In this document: piece by piece, positions 53,459 through 63,519 of the stretch | Layout of the letters: every line of letters starts with the position of its first letter | How positions within the stretch are numbered: the stretch's first letter is position 1 | Assembly: GCF_002148795.1 (NCBI RefSeq) | Contig: NZ_MPOB01000001.1 | Coordinates: 558,001-622,000 of the forward strand | DNA length: 64,000 bases | DNA from: Oceanibaculum nanhaiense | GTDB lineage: Bacteria; Pseudomonadota; Alphaproteobacteria; Oceanibaculales; Oceanibaculaceae | Reading direction: 5' to 3' | The notes under the pieces: model-generated | Database searches by the model: none | What the model saw: only the letters and a program-made list of their open reading frames with translations | What the model was told of the DNA's origin: nothing | Translations under genes and position numbers: made by a program

Positions 53459-53589
53459 TGAGGAAGCTTGGCGAATGAAATGAGCCTAGCGAATGCCGGG
53501 TGAGGGGAGTCCGGCTCCGTCCGTGCAATACCCCCTCACCCAGCTCCGCCTAATTCGCTTCGCTCATAAGGCTGCGCAACCCTCTCCCC
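53433..53589. repeat. Nested palindromic intergenic repeat element
   Basis: Several inverted pairs nest around a centre near 53520: GGGTGAGGGG (53498-53507) with CCCCTCACCC (53532-53541), and GGGGAGAGGG (53448-53457) with CCCTCTCCCC (53580-53589). Imperfect pairing of the GAATGAAATGAGCC and GCTCATAAGGC regions lies between. The CCCTCACCC/CCCTCTCCCC content resembles dispersed palindromic units common in alphaproteobacterial genomes. The whole 53411-53693 gap between pyk and gapR holds no gene. Confidence 0.6.
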
Positions 53590-53693
53590 CCTTTTGGCAA
53601 GCGATAGCGGATGGCAATGGGTCGCCATCAGCGGAGGGCGAGGGAAAGAAAATTCCGATTGAATCGCTTGAGGAAAAGCGCGAAAGGCCGCGC

Positions 53694-54014
53694 TTACTCC
53701 GCCGCCTGGTCGCGGTCGTCCGCCATGCCGCCGGTGCCGCTCTCGGCCTCGCTGCCCTCACCGCTCCCGGGCATCATGCCCAGCGCCTGCAGATAGAGGT
53801 CGAGCAGGGTTTCCTGCTCCTGCCGGTCCTCGCGGTCCAGTTTCCGCAGCTTCAGTACCTGGCGCATGATCTTGGTGTCGAAGCCCGTGCCCTTGGCCTC
53901 GGCGTAGATCTCGCGGATATCGGCGGCCAGCGCCGCCTTCTCCTCCTCCAGCCGCTCGATGCGTTCGATAAAGGAACGCAGGCGTTCGCCCGCGATGCCG
54001 CCGACGTCAGGCAT
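53694..54014 (-). CDS. gapR: GapR family DNA-binding protein (DUF2312)
   Basis: 106 residues. RLRSFIERIERLEEEKAALAADIREIYAEAKGTGFDTKIMRQVLKLRKLD is the GapR core: two helices forming the dimer or tetramer clamp with basic residues around overtwisted DNA. Caulobacter GapR binds AT-rich, overtwisted DNA and helps gyrase and topoisomerase during replication. The acidic, Gly/Ser-rich C-terminal tail (about 25 residues) is longer than in the shortest family members. Upstream is a strikingly AT-rich spacer, the type of DNA GapR prefers. Confidence 0.88.
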   Translation of the reverse strand: MPDVGGIAGERLRSFIERIERLEEEKAALAADIREIYAEAKGTGFDTKIMRQVLKLRKLDREDRQEQETLLDLYLQALGMMPGSGEGSEAESGTGGMADDRDQAAE

Positions 54015-54079
54015 GGATCATCCTCTGCATATGATTGGGTGTCGCGTTGTCCGCGACGATAGCCGCAAGCCCCCCACCG

Positions 54080-54268
54080 CCGCAAGCGGACTGTGTCATC
54101 TGGCGTTGCTTCATGTTCGCCGGAGCATATTGCCTAAAGATTTAAGAAAAATTTTGAATACTTACTCACAATCATTTGATTGCAAAAAATATTCAGTTTC
54201 GTTAACGTTTTGTATACGAAGTACGGTCTTAACTATTATTAAGGTTAATACCTTGGGGAGTAACGCCA
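54080..54268. promoter_or_regulatory. AT-rich spacer upstream of the 172-residue unknown protein
   Basis: From about 54120 to 54255 the sequence is far richer in A and T than anything else in the window, with A-tracts at 54145 and 54184, GTTAACG at 54211 and TTAA at 54229, 54239 and 54245. The TTAA pairs are 6 or 2 nt apart, so they do not form the N7-spaced CtrA site. GGGGAG precedes the next gene by 9 nt. It probably contains the promoter and may bind AT-preferring proteins such as GapR or MucR/H-NS-like factors. Confidence 0.5.
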
Positions 54269-54787
54269 ATGTTTTCGGCAACGAAGCAGAAAGACCCGGA
54301 GGCCGAACGCCGGCTCATTGAAGCCCTGAAAGCGCGCTGCGATGCGCAGATTCATCAGCTGGCAGGGATGGCGGAAAAGGCCGAGACGACCTCGGCCGAG
54401 CGTGCGGCCCAGCGTCTCATCGAGCAGGCGAAGAATCCGAAACTGCCCAGCGATTATCGCAAATACGCGATGGACGAGGCACAGAAGCTGGAATGCGCGG
54501 CCAACATCAAGGCGACCGACATGGCCGTGCATCGCGCCATGGCGGCGGCACTGGCCGACGATAAGGAGACCCGCGACAAGGAAGTCGCGAAAATCCGCCA
54601 GTTCATGCAAAAGGCGATCAGCCTGCGCGCGCCGGCCGATTTCCGCGTCGGTACGGAAAAGTCGCTGGAGAATATCCTGCTGTCGGGCGGGGTGAAGCAT
54701 ACCGGCCCGACCAAGGCCAAGCCGATGGACACCGCGCCCAAGAATGAAAAGCATGCCAAGGACGGCCTGCCGGCGATGGTGCGCTGA
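54269..54787 (+). CDS. Uncharacterised helical protein
   Basis: 172 residues, not recognised. It is almost wholly helical and charged: QKDPEAERRLIEALKARCDA, then a repeat-like rhythm of Lys/Glu/Ala helices, and a Lys-rich tail (KAKPMDTAPKNEKHAKDG). Cys24 and Cys77 are the only Cys. There is no signal peptide or membrane helix. It has a strong ribosome binding site, an AT-rich promoter and its own terminator, so it is a well-expressed single gene. A DNA- or protein-binding role is only a guess from composition. Confidence 0.75.
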   Translation: MFSATKQKDPEAERRLIEALKARCDAQIHQLAGMAEKAETTSAERAAQRLIEQAKNPKLPSDYRKYAMDEAQKLECAANIKATDMAVHRAMAAALADDKETRDKEVAKIRQFMQKAISLRAPADFRVGTEKSLENILLSGGVKHTGPTKAKPMDTAPKNEKHAKDGLPAMVR

Positions 54788-54815
54788 CCGCGACAGCGGA
54801 AGGGATAAAAAGCAA

Positions 54816-54840
54816 GGGGCGCCGGTTGGCGCCCCTTTTT
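54816..54840 (+). terminator. Rho-independent terminator of the unknown gene
   Basis: GGGGCGCC (54816-54823), loop GGTT, GGCGCCCC (54828-54835), TTTTT. Perfect 8-bp stem, 28 bp after the stop codon. Confidence 0.9.
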
Positions 54841-54878
54841 GTTACTGCCTGTGTGATACCGCTCAATCGTCGAGCGCC

Positions 54879-56036
54879 TCAGTCGTCAAGTGCGGGGCGG
54901 TTCATCCGGTGTGCCAGCGGCTTGTCGGAGGCGATGCGGAACAGCACCATGCCGGGACGGGCGATGCGCTCTGGCCGGCGGCCGAACAGCACGCCATCGG
55001 CCAGGCTCTTCACCGGCACGCGGGCCTTGGTCTGGTCCTCGGCATAGGGGTCGATGATCTCGCACACCACCTCGCCGGTCTTGACCATATCGCCCGGCGC
55101 CTTGTGATAGGTCAGCACGCCGGTCATCGGCGCGTAGCCGACTTCCATCGCCGACACCGGCACGGCCTTGCACAGCGGCTTCGGCAGCGGGCCGGGATCG
55201 CCGGCAATGGCGCCGTAGCGCTGCAGGACCTTGAACAGGTTCTCCGCGTCCGGCTTGCCGAAGCCGTCGGTCACATCGACCCGGCCGCGATATTCCACGG
55301 TGGCCGAGATACAGGCCTGCGGGACCGGCTTGGCCTCGTCCTGGATCAGCCCGCGCAGGTCGGACCACAGCCCGCCAATGCCCTGCGAGAAGGCGCGCGC
55401 GCCACCGCTGGCATGCCGGCTGACCAGCGTCGCCATGCTGCCGATCTGGGCCGACAGTTCGGCGCCGCCCTCATCATAGCTGTCCTGATGCATGAACAGA
55501 TGCATGGTCGCCTCGCCGGCGCAATGCAGGTCGAGGCAGATGTCGGAATCGATGGCCAGCCGCTGCAGGTTGAATTTCAGCGATTCATTTTCGTTGCGCG
55601 GCGCCTGCGCGGTGAGCCAGGCGACCGCCGCCTCGCGCACGATCTCCACATTCTTCGTGGCGTCGTTGGTCAGCTTCGGCTTCACCTCATCGGCGATGCC
55701 CTCGGCGACGGCCAGGAAGTTGCGGTTGAAGTTCTCGCGGCTGATCAGGTCGAAACGGCCCAGATGATAGCCGGCGATGTTCTGCGCCAGGCCGACCGGA
55801 TTGGCGACCGGCACGACAACGATCTCGCCCTTGATCTGGCCCTTGGCGTCGGCCTCTTCCAGCATCGGGCGCAGATGGTGCAGCGCCATCATCGCCGGCA
55901 GCTCGTCGGCATGGATCGCCGCCTGCAGATAGACTTTCGGGCGCGATCCCGGCGTGCCGAAACGATGCACCGCAAGATGGCGCTCGGTACCGGGGGACGG
56001 GCTGACGAGGGTGATTTTTTCGACCGAGCGGGGCAT
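54879..56036 (-). CDS. Succinylglutamate desuccinylase/aspartoacylase family zinc hydrolase
   Basis: 385 residues. Zinc ligands fit AAIHADELPAMMALHHL (H-x-x-E) and CLDLHCAGEATMHLF (His); the substrate-binding RENFNRNF segment (Asn-Arg pair) is typical of the M14-like AstE/AspA superfamily. A C-terminal beta-rich domain (PMTGVLTYHKAPGDMVKTGE) looks like a biotinyl/lipoyl-like fold. Members deacylate N-acyl amino acids or amides. Substrate unknown; no arginine-catabolism genes are adjacent. Stands alone, with a 145-bp gap to DUF1244. Confidence 0.85.
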   Translation of the reverse strand: MPRSVEKITLVSPSPGTERHLAVHRFGTPGSRPKVYLQAAIHADELPAMMALHHLRPMLEEADAKGQIKGEIVVVPVANPVGLAQNIAGYHLGRFDLISRENFNRNFLAVAEGIADEVKPKLTNDATKNVEIVREAAVAWLTAQAPRNENESLKFNLQRLAIDSDICLDLHCAGEATMHLFMHQDSYDEGGAELSAQIGSMATLVSRHASGGARAFSQGIGGLWSDLRGLIQDEAKPVPQACISATVEYRGRVDVTDGFGKPDAENLFKVLQRYGAIAGDPGPLPKPLCKAVPVSAMEVGYAPMTGVLTYHKAPGDMVKTGEVVCEIIDPYAEDQTKARVPVKSLADGVLFGRRPERIARPGMVLFRIASDKPLAHRMNRPALDD

Positions 56037-56181
56037 TGGCTGGGCCTCTCCTGTTGGTAAGTGACGGCGTTGTTACGCCAAAGTCCTTACCATGCGGGAG
56101 AGGCTGTCAGCCATGCGTTATAGGCAAGCCGGATAGAGGCGATGCCGCCGCGCGCGCCGTTCAGTGCGCCCCGCGGGCCGT

Positions 56182-56484
56182 TCAGTGCGAGTGAATCTTC
56201 TCGAACATCGCCTTCTGCTCGGCATTTGCCTCGCTCTGGTACTTTGCCTTCCAGTCCTCGTAGGGCATGCCATAGACGATTTCGCGGGCCTGATCGTAGC
56301 TGACCTCCAGCCCCTTGTCCTTGGCGGCGGCGGCATACCATTTCGACAGGCAGTTGCGGCAGAAGCCGGCAAGGTTCATCAGATCGATGTTCTGCACGTC
56401 GGTACGGGTCTGCAGATGATCGACCAGCGTGCGGAAGGCAGCGGCCTCAAGCTCGGTGCGGGTCTTGTCGTCGATCTGGCTCAT
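56182..56484 (-). CDS. DUF1244 family protein
   Basis: 100 residues, the usual size. NIDLMNLAGFCRNCLSKWYA and KGLEVSYDQAREIVYGMPYEDWKAKYQ are the invariant parts of this small helical family, known from structural genomics of rhizobial proteins and without an assigned function. The CRNC pair may bind a metal. The start at 56484 has a perfect AGGAGG 6-7 nt upstream. Confidence 0.92.
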   Translation of the reverse strand: MSQIDDKTRTELEAAAFRTLVDHLQTRTDVQNIDLMNLAGFCRNCLSKWYAAAAKDKGLEVSYDQAREIVYGMPYEDWKAKYQSEANAEQKAMFEKIHSH

Positions 56485-56577
56485 GACTTTCCTCCTGTTG
56501 CGGTCGAACCGGTTGCCCACCTATGTCGGGGCGAGGGTCCAGCGTGTCAAACGGTGATCGCGGCTTCAAGACGGGCG

Positions 56578-58017
56578 TCAGCCCGCCTGGGTGCCACCGA
56601 CGGTGATGCCGCCCATCTTCACGGTCGGCTGGCCGACGCCCACCGGCACGCCCTGGCCGTCCTTGCCGCAGGTGCCGATGCCGTCATCCAGCTTCAGATC
56701 GTTGCCGATCATCGAGACCTGGGTCATCGCCTTCGGGCCGTTGCCGATCAGCGTCGCCCCCTTCACCGCCGGGCCGATCTTGCCATTCTCGATGAGATAG
56801 GCCTCGGAGGCGGAGAACACGAACTTGCCCGAGGTGATGTCGACCTGGCCGCCGCCGAAATTCACGGCATAGAGGCCACGCCCCTTCACCGAGGCGATGA
56901 TCTCCTCAGGGTCGTGCTGGCCGGCCATCATCAGCGTGTTGGTCATGCGCGGCATCGGGTGGTGGCCGAAGCTCTGGCGGCGACCGTTGCCGGTCGGCTT
57001 CATGCCCATGAGGCGCGCATTCTGCCGGTCCTGCATATAGCCGACCAGGATGCCATCCTCGATCAGCACGGTGCGCTGCGAGGGCGTGCCCTCGTCATCG
57101 ACGGTCAGCGAGCCGCGCCGGTCCTGCAGCGTGCCGTCATCGACCACGGTGACGCCCTTCGAGGCGACCTGCTGGCCGATCTTGCCGGAGAAGGCGGAGG
57201 TCTGCTTGCGGTTGAAGTCGCCTTCCAGCCCGTGGCCGACCGCCTCATGCAGCATGATGCCGGGCCAGCCGGAGCCCAGGACGACTTCCATTTCGCCGGC
57301 CGGGGCCGGGATCGATCCCAGATTGACGATGGCCTGGCGCAGCGCCTCATCGACCTGGCCCTGCCAGGTGCGGGGATCGAGATAAAGGTCGTAGCCGGTG
57401 CGCCCGCCGGCGCCGCTGCTGCCGCTTTCCATGCGGTCGCCCTCGCCGACGACGATCTGGACGTTCAGACGCACCAGCGGCCGGATATCGGCGACCCGCA
57501 TCCCGTCCGGGCGGATGATCTGTACCGCCTTCCAGCTGCCCGCCACCGAAGCCGAGACCTGACGCACGCGCGGATCCTTCGCCCGCGCATAGGCGTCGAT
57601 GTCCTGCAGCAGCTTCACCTTGGTCTCGAACGGCACGGCGGAAAGCGGGTTGGCGTCGGTATAGAGCTGCCGGTTGGTGCCGATCGGCCCCTCGGCCAGC
57701 GTGCCGCCCTGCCCGGACTTCACCGCCTGCACGGTGGAAACCGCGCGCCGGATGGCGTCTTCCGACAGCTCGGCGGCATGGGCATAGCCGGAGGCGTCGC
57801 CGATCACCGAGCGCAGGCCGAAGCCCTGCGCGGTGTCGAAGCTGGCGGCCTTCAGCCGGCCGTCATCGAAGCCGAGACTCTCCGACTGGCTGTATTCCAG
57901 ATAGAGTTCCCCGTCATCGGTGCTCGACAGCGCCTCGCCGACCAGCCGTTCGATGCGGCTGCGGTCCAGGCCGGCGCGGGTGAAGAACAGTTCGTCGGTC
58001 TGCGCGAGAACGGTCAT
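56578..58017 (-). CDS. tldD: Metalloprotease TldD
   Basis: 479 residues. The zinc site is HEAVGHGLEGDFNRKQTSAFSG (HExxxH) near residue 260, and the C-terminal Cys ligand is expected in GIGTCGKDGQGVPVGVGQPT. The N-terminal domain has GELYLEYSQSESLGFDDGRL. TldD and TldE form a protease that trims unfolded peptides and matures some peptide antibiotics. The partner tldE/pmbA is not in the window. It faces DUF3422 across a 99-bp divergent gap. Confidence 0.94.
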   Translation of the reverse strand: MTVLAQTDELFFTRAGLDRSRIERLVGEALSSTDDGELYLEYSQSESLGFDDGRLKAASFDTAQGFGLRSVIGDASGYAHAAELSEDAIRRAVSTVQAVKSGQGGTLAEGPIGTNRQLYTDANPLSAVPFETKVKLLQDIDAYARAKDPRVRQVSASVAGSWKAVQIIRPDGMRVADIRPLVRLNVQIVVGEGDRMESGSSGAGGRTGYDLYLDPRTWQGQVDEALRQAIVNLGSIPAPAGEMEVVLGSGWPGIMLHEAVGHGLEGDFNRKQTSAFSGKIGQQVASKGVTVVDDGTLQDRRGSLTVDDEGTPSQRTVLIEDGILVGYMQDRQNARLMGMKPTGNGRRQSFGHHPMPRMTNTLMMAGQHDPEEIIASVKGRGLYAVNFGGGQVDITSGKFVFSASEAYLIENGKIGPAVKGATLIGNGPKAMTQVSMIGNDLKLDDGIGTCGKDGQGVPVGVGQPTVKMGGITVGGTQAG

Positions 58018-58116
58018 GAAACTTCCTTATGGTTGCGGCGGGCAGTGCTATCGACAAGGATATAGGCAGCATTGCCCGGCGCAACCAGCATAGGCACGCT
58101 ATTCGGGGGCAGGAAT

Positions 58117-59508
58117 ATGAGCGGCAGCACGGAAGATCCGGCATTGGCGAATCGCCCGGAGGCGTTCCTGGGGCAAGCGTCCCTGGGGCGCCTGCCGGGG
58201 GAGCATCCGCTGCGCCAGGCGCTGAATGACGAGGTGCATGCCCGCCCGTTCGAACCGATGGTGGCGCCGGCCCGGATATCGCATATCGCCGTGCTGACCG
58301 GGGAACAGATGGCCAGCCAGGAGCGCGCGCATCTGGCCAGGCTGTGCGCCCATTTCGATGTTGCGCCGCCGCCCCCGGAGGCGACCCAGGTGATGATCGA
58401 TATGGGCGGCTTCGCCCTGCGCTGGGAGCGGCACACCGAGTTTTCGACCTATGGCTTCATCCTGGAAGGCCCGTTCGGGGAGGCCTTTGCCGACCCGGTG
58501 ATCCGCCGGGTGCCGCCGGACTGGCTCGAGACCATTCCCGGCCAGACGATCGTCGCCATCCATGTCGCGGTGGAGGCGCGCGGCGGTCCGCGTTATGGCG
58601 CGTCGGAGGCCTCCGCGCTGCTGGGGGCCCTGCCGGGGGGCAATGCGGCCGCCGGCAGCATGATGAGCAGCGGGGCGGCAGCGGCCTGGACCGATTTCAC
58701 CATCGGGCCGGACGGGTTCAGCCGCATCCTGGTGCAGGATTACGAGATGGGGCCGCGCCGGACCGGCCGGCTGGTGCGGCGGCTGCTGGAGATGGAAACC
58801 TACCGCATGATGGCGCTGCTGGCCTTCCCGCTGGCGCGCGATGCCGGGCCGGCGCTGACCAAGGTGGGGGAGGAGATTTCCAACATCACCACGGCGCTGG
58901 CGACGGGGCAGGACAGCCGTGACGACCGCGCGCTGCTCGACGAGCTGACCCGCCTCGCAGCGGAGGTGGAGCGTATCGGCGCGCGCGTCGCCTACCGGCT
59001 GGGGGCCGCCAAGGCCTATACGGCGCTGGTGGCGCAGCGTATCGAGGAGCTGCGCGAGGCGCGCCTCGAAGGGCTGCAGACGCTGGGCGAGTTCATGAAC
59101 CGGCGATTCCTGCCGGCGATGCGCACCTGTACCTCGGTGCAGCAGCGGCTCGAAGGGCTGGCGGCGCGGGTGGCGCGGACCAGCGAATTGCTGCGTACCC
59201 GCGTCGATGTGCAGCTGGAGGCACAGAACCGCGACCTGCTGCAATCGATGAACCGCCGCGCCATGATGCAATTGCGCCTGCAGGAGACGGTGGAGGGGCT
59301 GTCGGTCGTCGCCATCAGCTATTACGCGGCGGGGCTGCTGGGCTATGCCATGAAGGGGCTGAAGAGCACGCCCTGGGGGGCGGGGCTTCCGGTTTCGCCC
59401 GAACTCGTCGTGGGTGCTGCGATCCCGGTCATCTTCCTGCTGGTCTGGGGCGGTGTCCGGGGCATGCGCCGGCGGATGACCCGTGATGTGGAAAAAGATG
59501 ACCTGTAA
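58117..59508 (+). CDS. DUF3422 family membrane-anchored protein
   Basis: 463 residues from ATG 58117, which has AGGA upstream. The start of the conserved region is HPLRQALNDEVHARPFEPMVAP, the invariant DUF3422 motif. The middle is helical with coiled-coil content (about residues 265-405), and two hydrophobic helices near the C-terminus (VVAISYYAAGLLGYAMKG; VVGAAIPVIFLLVWGGVRGM) anchor it in the inner membrane. A CorA-like layout has been suggested for such proteins, but ion transport is unproven. Divergent from tldD. Confidence 0.85.
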   Translation: MSGSTEDPALANRPEAFLGQASLGRLPGEHPLRQALNDEVHARPFEPMVAPARISHIAVLTGEQMASQERAHLARLCAHFDVAPPPPEATQVMIDMGGFALRWERHTEFSTYGFILEGPFGEAFADPVIRRVPPDWLETIPGQTIVAIHVAVEARGGPRYGASEASALLGALPGGNAAAGSMMSSGAAAAWTDFTIGPDGFSRILVQDYEMGPRRTGRLVRRLLEMETYRMMALLAFPLARDAGPALTKVGEEISNITTALATGQDSRDDRALLDELTRLAAEVERIGARVAYRLGAAKAYTALVAQRIEELREARLEGLQTLGEFMNRRFLPAMRTCTSVQQRLEGLAARVARTSELLRTRVDVQLEAQNRDLLQSMNRRAMMQLRLQETVEGLSVVAISYYAAGLLGYAMKGLKSTPWGAGLPVSPELVVGAAIPVIFLLVWGGVRGMRRRMTRDVEKDDL

Positions 59509-59800
59509 GCTTGCGCGGACAGGAAAAACCCCGCCAAACAATTGGCAAACCAGCGGCAAAAAAGCGGCAGGATGCGACATCTGGTCACAATTCGCGCTTG
59601 CCCGATCCGAATAAGATGGATAGACAGCCAGCGTGCGCAGCGCGTGGCGGCCAGGCCGCTGACAGATTGCCGCAACGGTTCGGGCCGGGTTCCGCCCCAT
59701 CGTCCGTCATGGGCGGGGTCCAATATGGGCATGCGGAGCCTTTCGTCCATGCCGCGCCTTCAGGGTGCGGACGGATTTTGTGTCTAGGGATTAGGGTAGG

Positions 59801-60646
59801 ATGCCGAGCAATAGGAAGCGAATCGCCACCGTGTTCTTCGGGATTCTCCTCGCCGCGCTGGCGGGAGTGGGGCTAACAACGGGTGCCTGGGCGGCGGAGC
59901 CGCAGCCCTGGCAGCTTGGCATGCAGACGCCGGTGACGCCGGGCAAGGAGAGCCTGCATTCATTGCATGATCTGCTGCTGTGGCTCATCACGATCATCGT
60001 GATCTTCGTCCTGGCGCTGCTGATCTACGTCATGGTCCGGTTCCGCGCCTCGGCGAACCCGAACCCGTCCAGGACGTCGCACAACACGCTGATCGAGGTG
60101 CTGTGGACGGTGATCCCGGTGATCATCCTGGTGGTGATCGCGGTGCCGTCCTTCCGGCTGCTCTATTTTATGGACCGCACCGAGGAGGCCGATATGACCA
60201 TCAAGGTCACCGGCCATCAGTGGTACTGGAACTATGCCTATCCGGATAATGGCGATTTCGCCTTCGACAGCTACATGATCCCCGAAGAGGATCTGAAGCC
60301 GGGTCAGAAGCGCCTGCTGGAAGTGGACAATGCGCTGGTCGTGCCGGCCGGCAAGAACATCCGGGTGCTGGTTGCCGGCGCCGATGTGATGCACAGCTGG
60401 CTGGTGCCGGCGCTGGGCGTGCAGCTCTACACCATTCCGGGACGTATCAACGAGACCTGGTTCCGCATCGACAAGCCGGGCACCTATTACGGCCAGTGCA
60501 ACCAGATCTGCGGCGTGAATCATGCCTACATGCCGGTGAAGGTCGAGGCTGTCAGCGAGGCCGAGTTCGAGGCCTGGGTGAAGCAGGCGCAGGACAAGTT
60601 CGCGGATTCCGGCGACCGCAAGGTCGCGGCCGCGGCGGCGCAGTAA
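59801..60646 (+). CDS. coxB: Cytochrome c oxidase subunit II
   Basis: 281 residues. Signal peptide (IATVFFGILLAALAGVGLTTGAWA), two membrane helices (about 55-75 and 98-118), then the periplasmic cupredoxin domain. The CuA site is intact: His in VMHSWLVPALGV, then CNQICGVNHAYMP with both Cys, His and Met. The aromatic patch GHQWYWNYAYPD takes electrons from cytochrome c. First gene of the cox operon; 101 bp to coxA. The 292-bp gap before it has no other gene. Confidence 0.95.
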   Translation: MPSNRKRIATVFFGILLAALAGVGLTTGAWAAEPQPWQLGMQTPVTPGKESLHSLHDLLLWLITIIVIFVLALLIYVMVRFRASANPNPSRTSHNTLIEVLWTVIPVIILVVIAVPSFRLLYFMDRTEEADMTIKVTGHQWYWNYAYPDNGDFAFDSYMIPEEDLKPGQKRLLEVDNALVVPAGKNIRVLVAGADVMHSWLVPALGVQLYTIPGRINETWFRIDKPGTYYGQCNQICGVNHAYMPVKVEAVSEAEFEAWVKQAQDKFADSGDRKVAAAAAQ

Positions 60647-60744
60647 TCGGAAGGAGGGCGGCGCTTCCGCGCTGCCCGCAACGAGATTAGTAAAGGGCTT
60701 GTCCGCCCGAACGGTGGACACCTTTGAAAGCAAGGAAAGGTTGA

Positions 60745-62337
<1,593 letters not shown>

Positions 62338-62418
62338 CCTTCAGGGTCAGTTGGCCCAGGGTCACGCGATTGAGGGGATCCTCCGGGTCTTCCGTAAAGC
62401 GAGCGGGATAGCCAAAAA

Positions 62419-63375
62419 GTGAGCGACGTCCAGCTGCAAGCGACGACGATGCGGGCGGGGGCCGAAGGGCCCTCGCTTGGCGTCCCCGGTGTGGCCGACT
62501 ATGTCGAGCTGCTGAAGCCGCGCGTCATGTCGCTGGTGGTGTTCACCGGCTTCGTCGGGATGTATCTGGCACCGGGATCGATCCATCCGATCCTGGGTGC
62601 CATCGCCATCCTGTGCATCGCCATCGGCGCCGGCGCGTCGGGCGCCATCAACATGTGGTACGACCGCGATATCGATGCGGTAATGACCCGCACCCAGGGC
62701 CGCCCCATCGTGCGCGGGCGGATCGACCCGGAAGCCGCGCTGGCCTTCGGGGCGGTGCTGTCCGGCTTCTCGGTCATGGTGATGGGGCTGGCGGTGAACT
62801 GGGTGGCGGCCGCCCTGCTGGCGCTCACCATCGCTTTCTATGTCTTCATCTATACCATGTGGCTGAAGCGCAGCACGCCGCAGAACATCGTGATCGGCGG
62901 CGCTGCCGGCGCCTTCCCGCCGATGATTGGCTGGGCGGCCGTGACCGGCGGCGTCAGCATCGATTCGGTGGTGCTGTTCGCAATCATCTTCATGTGGACC
63001 CCGCCGCATTTCTGGGCGCTGTCGCTGTTCGCCTGCGAGGATTATGCCCGCGCCGGCGTGCCGATGCTGCCGGTGGTTTCCGGCAAGCGGGAGACCCGCC
63101 GCCAGATCCTGATCTATTCGGTGCTGCTGGCGCCGCTGGCCGTGCTGCCCTGGCCGCTTGGCACCTCCGGCGCCTTCTATGGGGTCGGGGCCAGTCTGCT
63201 GGGCGCGATCTTCCTGGCGGGCGCCTGGCGCATCTGGCGTGCGGGCGACGGGCCACGTGCCGAACTGGCCGCGCGCCATCTTTTTGCCTATTCGATCCTG
63301 TATCTCCTGTTGATCTTCAGCCTGCTGATTCTGGACCGCACCTGGAACCTGGTAGCGCTGGGAGGCTGGATGTGA
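62419..63375 (+). CDS. ctaB: Protoheme IX farnesyltransferase (heme O synthase)
   Basis: 318 residues, UbiA superfamily with about nine helices. The Asp-rich site is [38 protein letters not shown] is the typical N-terminal helix, and [12 protein letters not shown] the conserved CtaB segment. It adds the farnesyl chain to heme B, needed for heme A in subunit I. The start is GTG 62419. The stop overlaps the next small gene by 4 bp. Confidence 0.95.
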   Translation: MSDVQLQATTMRAGAEGPSLGVPGVADYVELLKPRVMSLVVFTGFVGMYLAPGSIHPILGAIAILCIAIGAGASGAINMWYDRDIDAVMTRTQGRPIVRGRIDPEAALAFGAVLSGFSVMVMGLAVNWVAAALLALTIAFYVFIYTMWLKRSTPQNIVIGGAAGAFPPMIGWAAVTGGVSIDSVVLFAIIFMWTPPHFWALSLFACEDYARAGVPMLPVVSGKRETRRQILIYSVLLAPLAVLPWPLGTSGAFYGVGASLLGAIFLAGAWRIWRAGDGPRAELAARHLFAYSILYLLLIFSLLILDRTWNLVALGGWM

Positions 63376-63515
63376 GCGTCATGGAACAGGATATGGAAAA
63401 CCGGGATCGCGACTCCTTTCGGCGTAACCGCCGTCCGCGCAACCGCGCCCTGCTGTGGGTGCTGCTGGGGCTGGCTGTCCTGTTCTACGCCATTACTATC
63501 GTGAAGATGGGGTGA
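63372..63515 (+). CDS. Small CoxF-like membrane protein
   Basis: 47 residues from GTG 63372, or 44 from ATG 63381. An N-terminal Arg-rich, charged stretch ([12 protein letters not shown]) is followed by one membrane helix ([19 protein letters not shown]). Short single-helix proteins between ctaB and ctaG are common in alphaproteobacterial cox operons and are often called CoxF; the role is unknown but probably in oxidase assembly. GTG start overlaps the ctaB stop by 4 bp; 4 bp separate it from ctaG. Confidence 0.8.
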   Translation: MSVMEQDMENRDRDSFRRNRRPRNRALLWVLLGLAVLFYAITIVKMG

Positions 63516-63519
63516 GGCG

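Noticed and set aside
54229-54248. TTAA clusters upstream of the unknown gene as CtrA sites
   Set aside because: The spacings are 6, 2 and 12 nt; none is the required 7.
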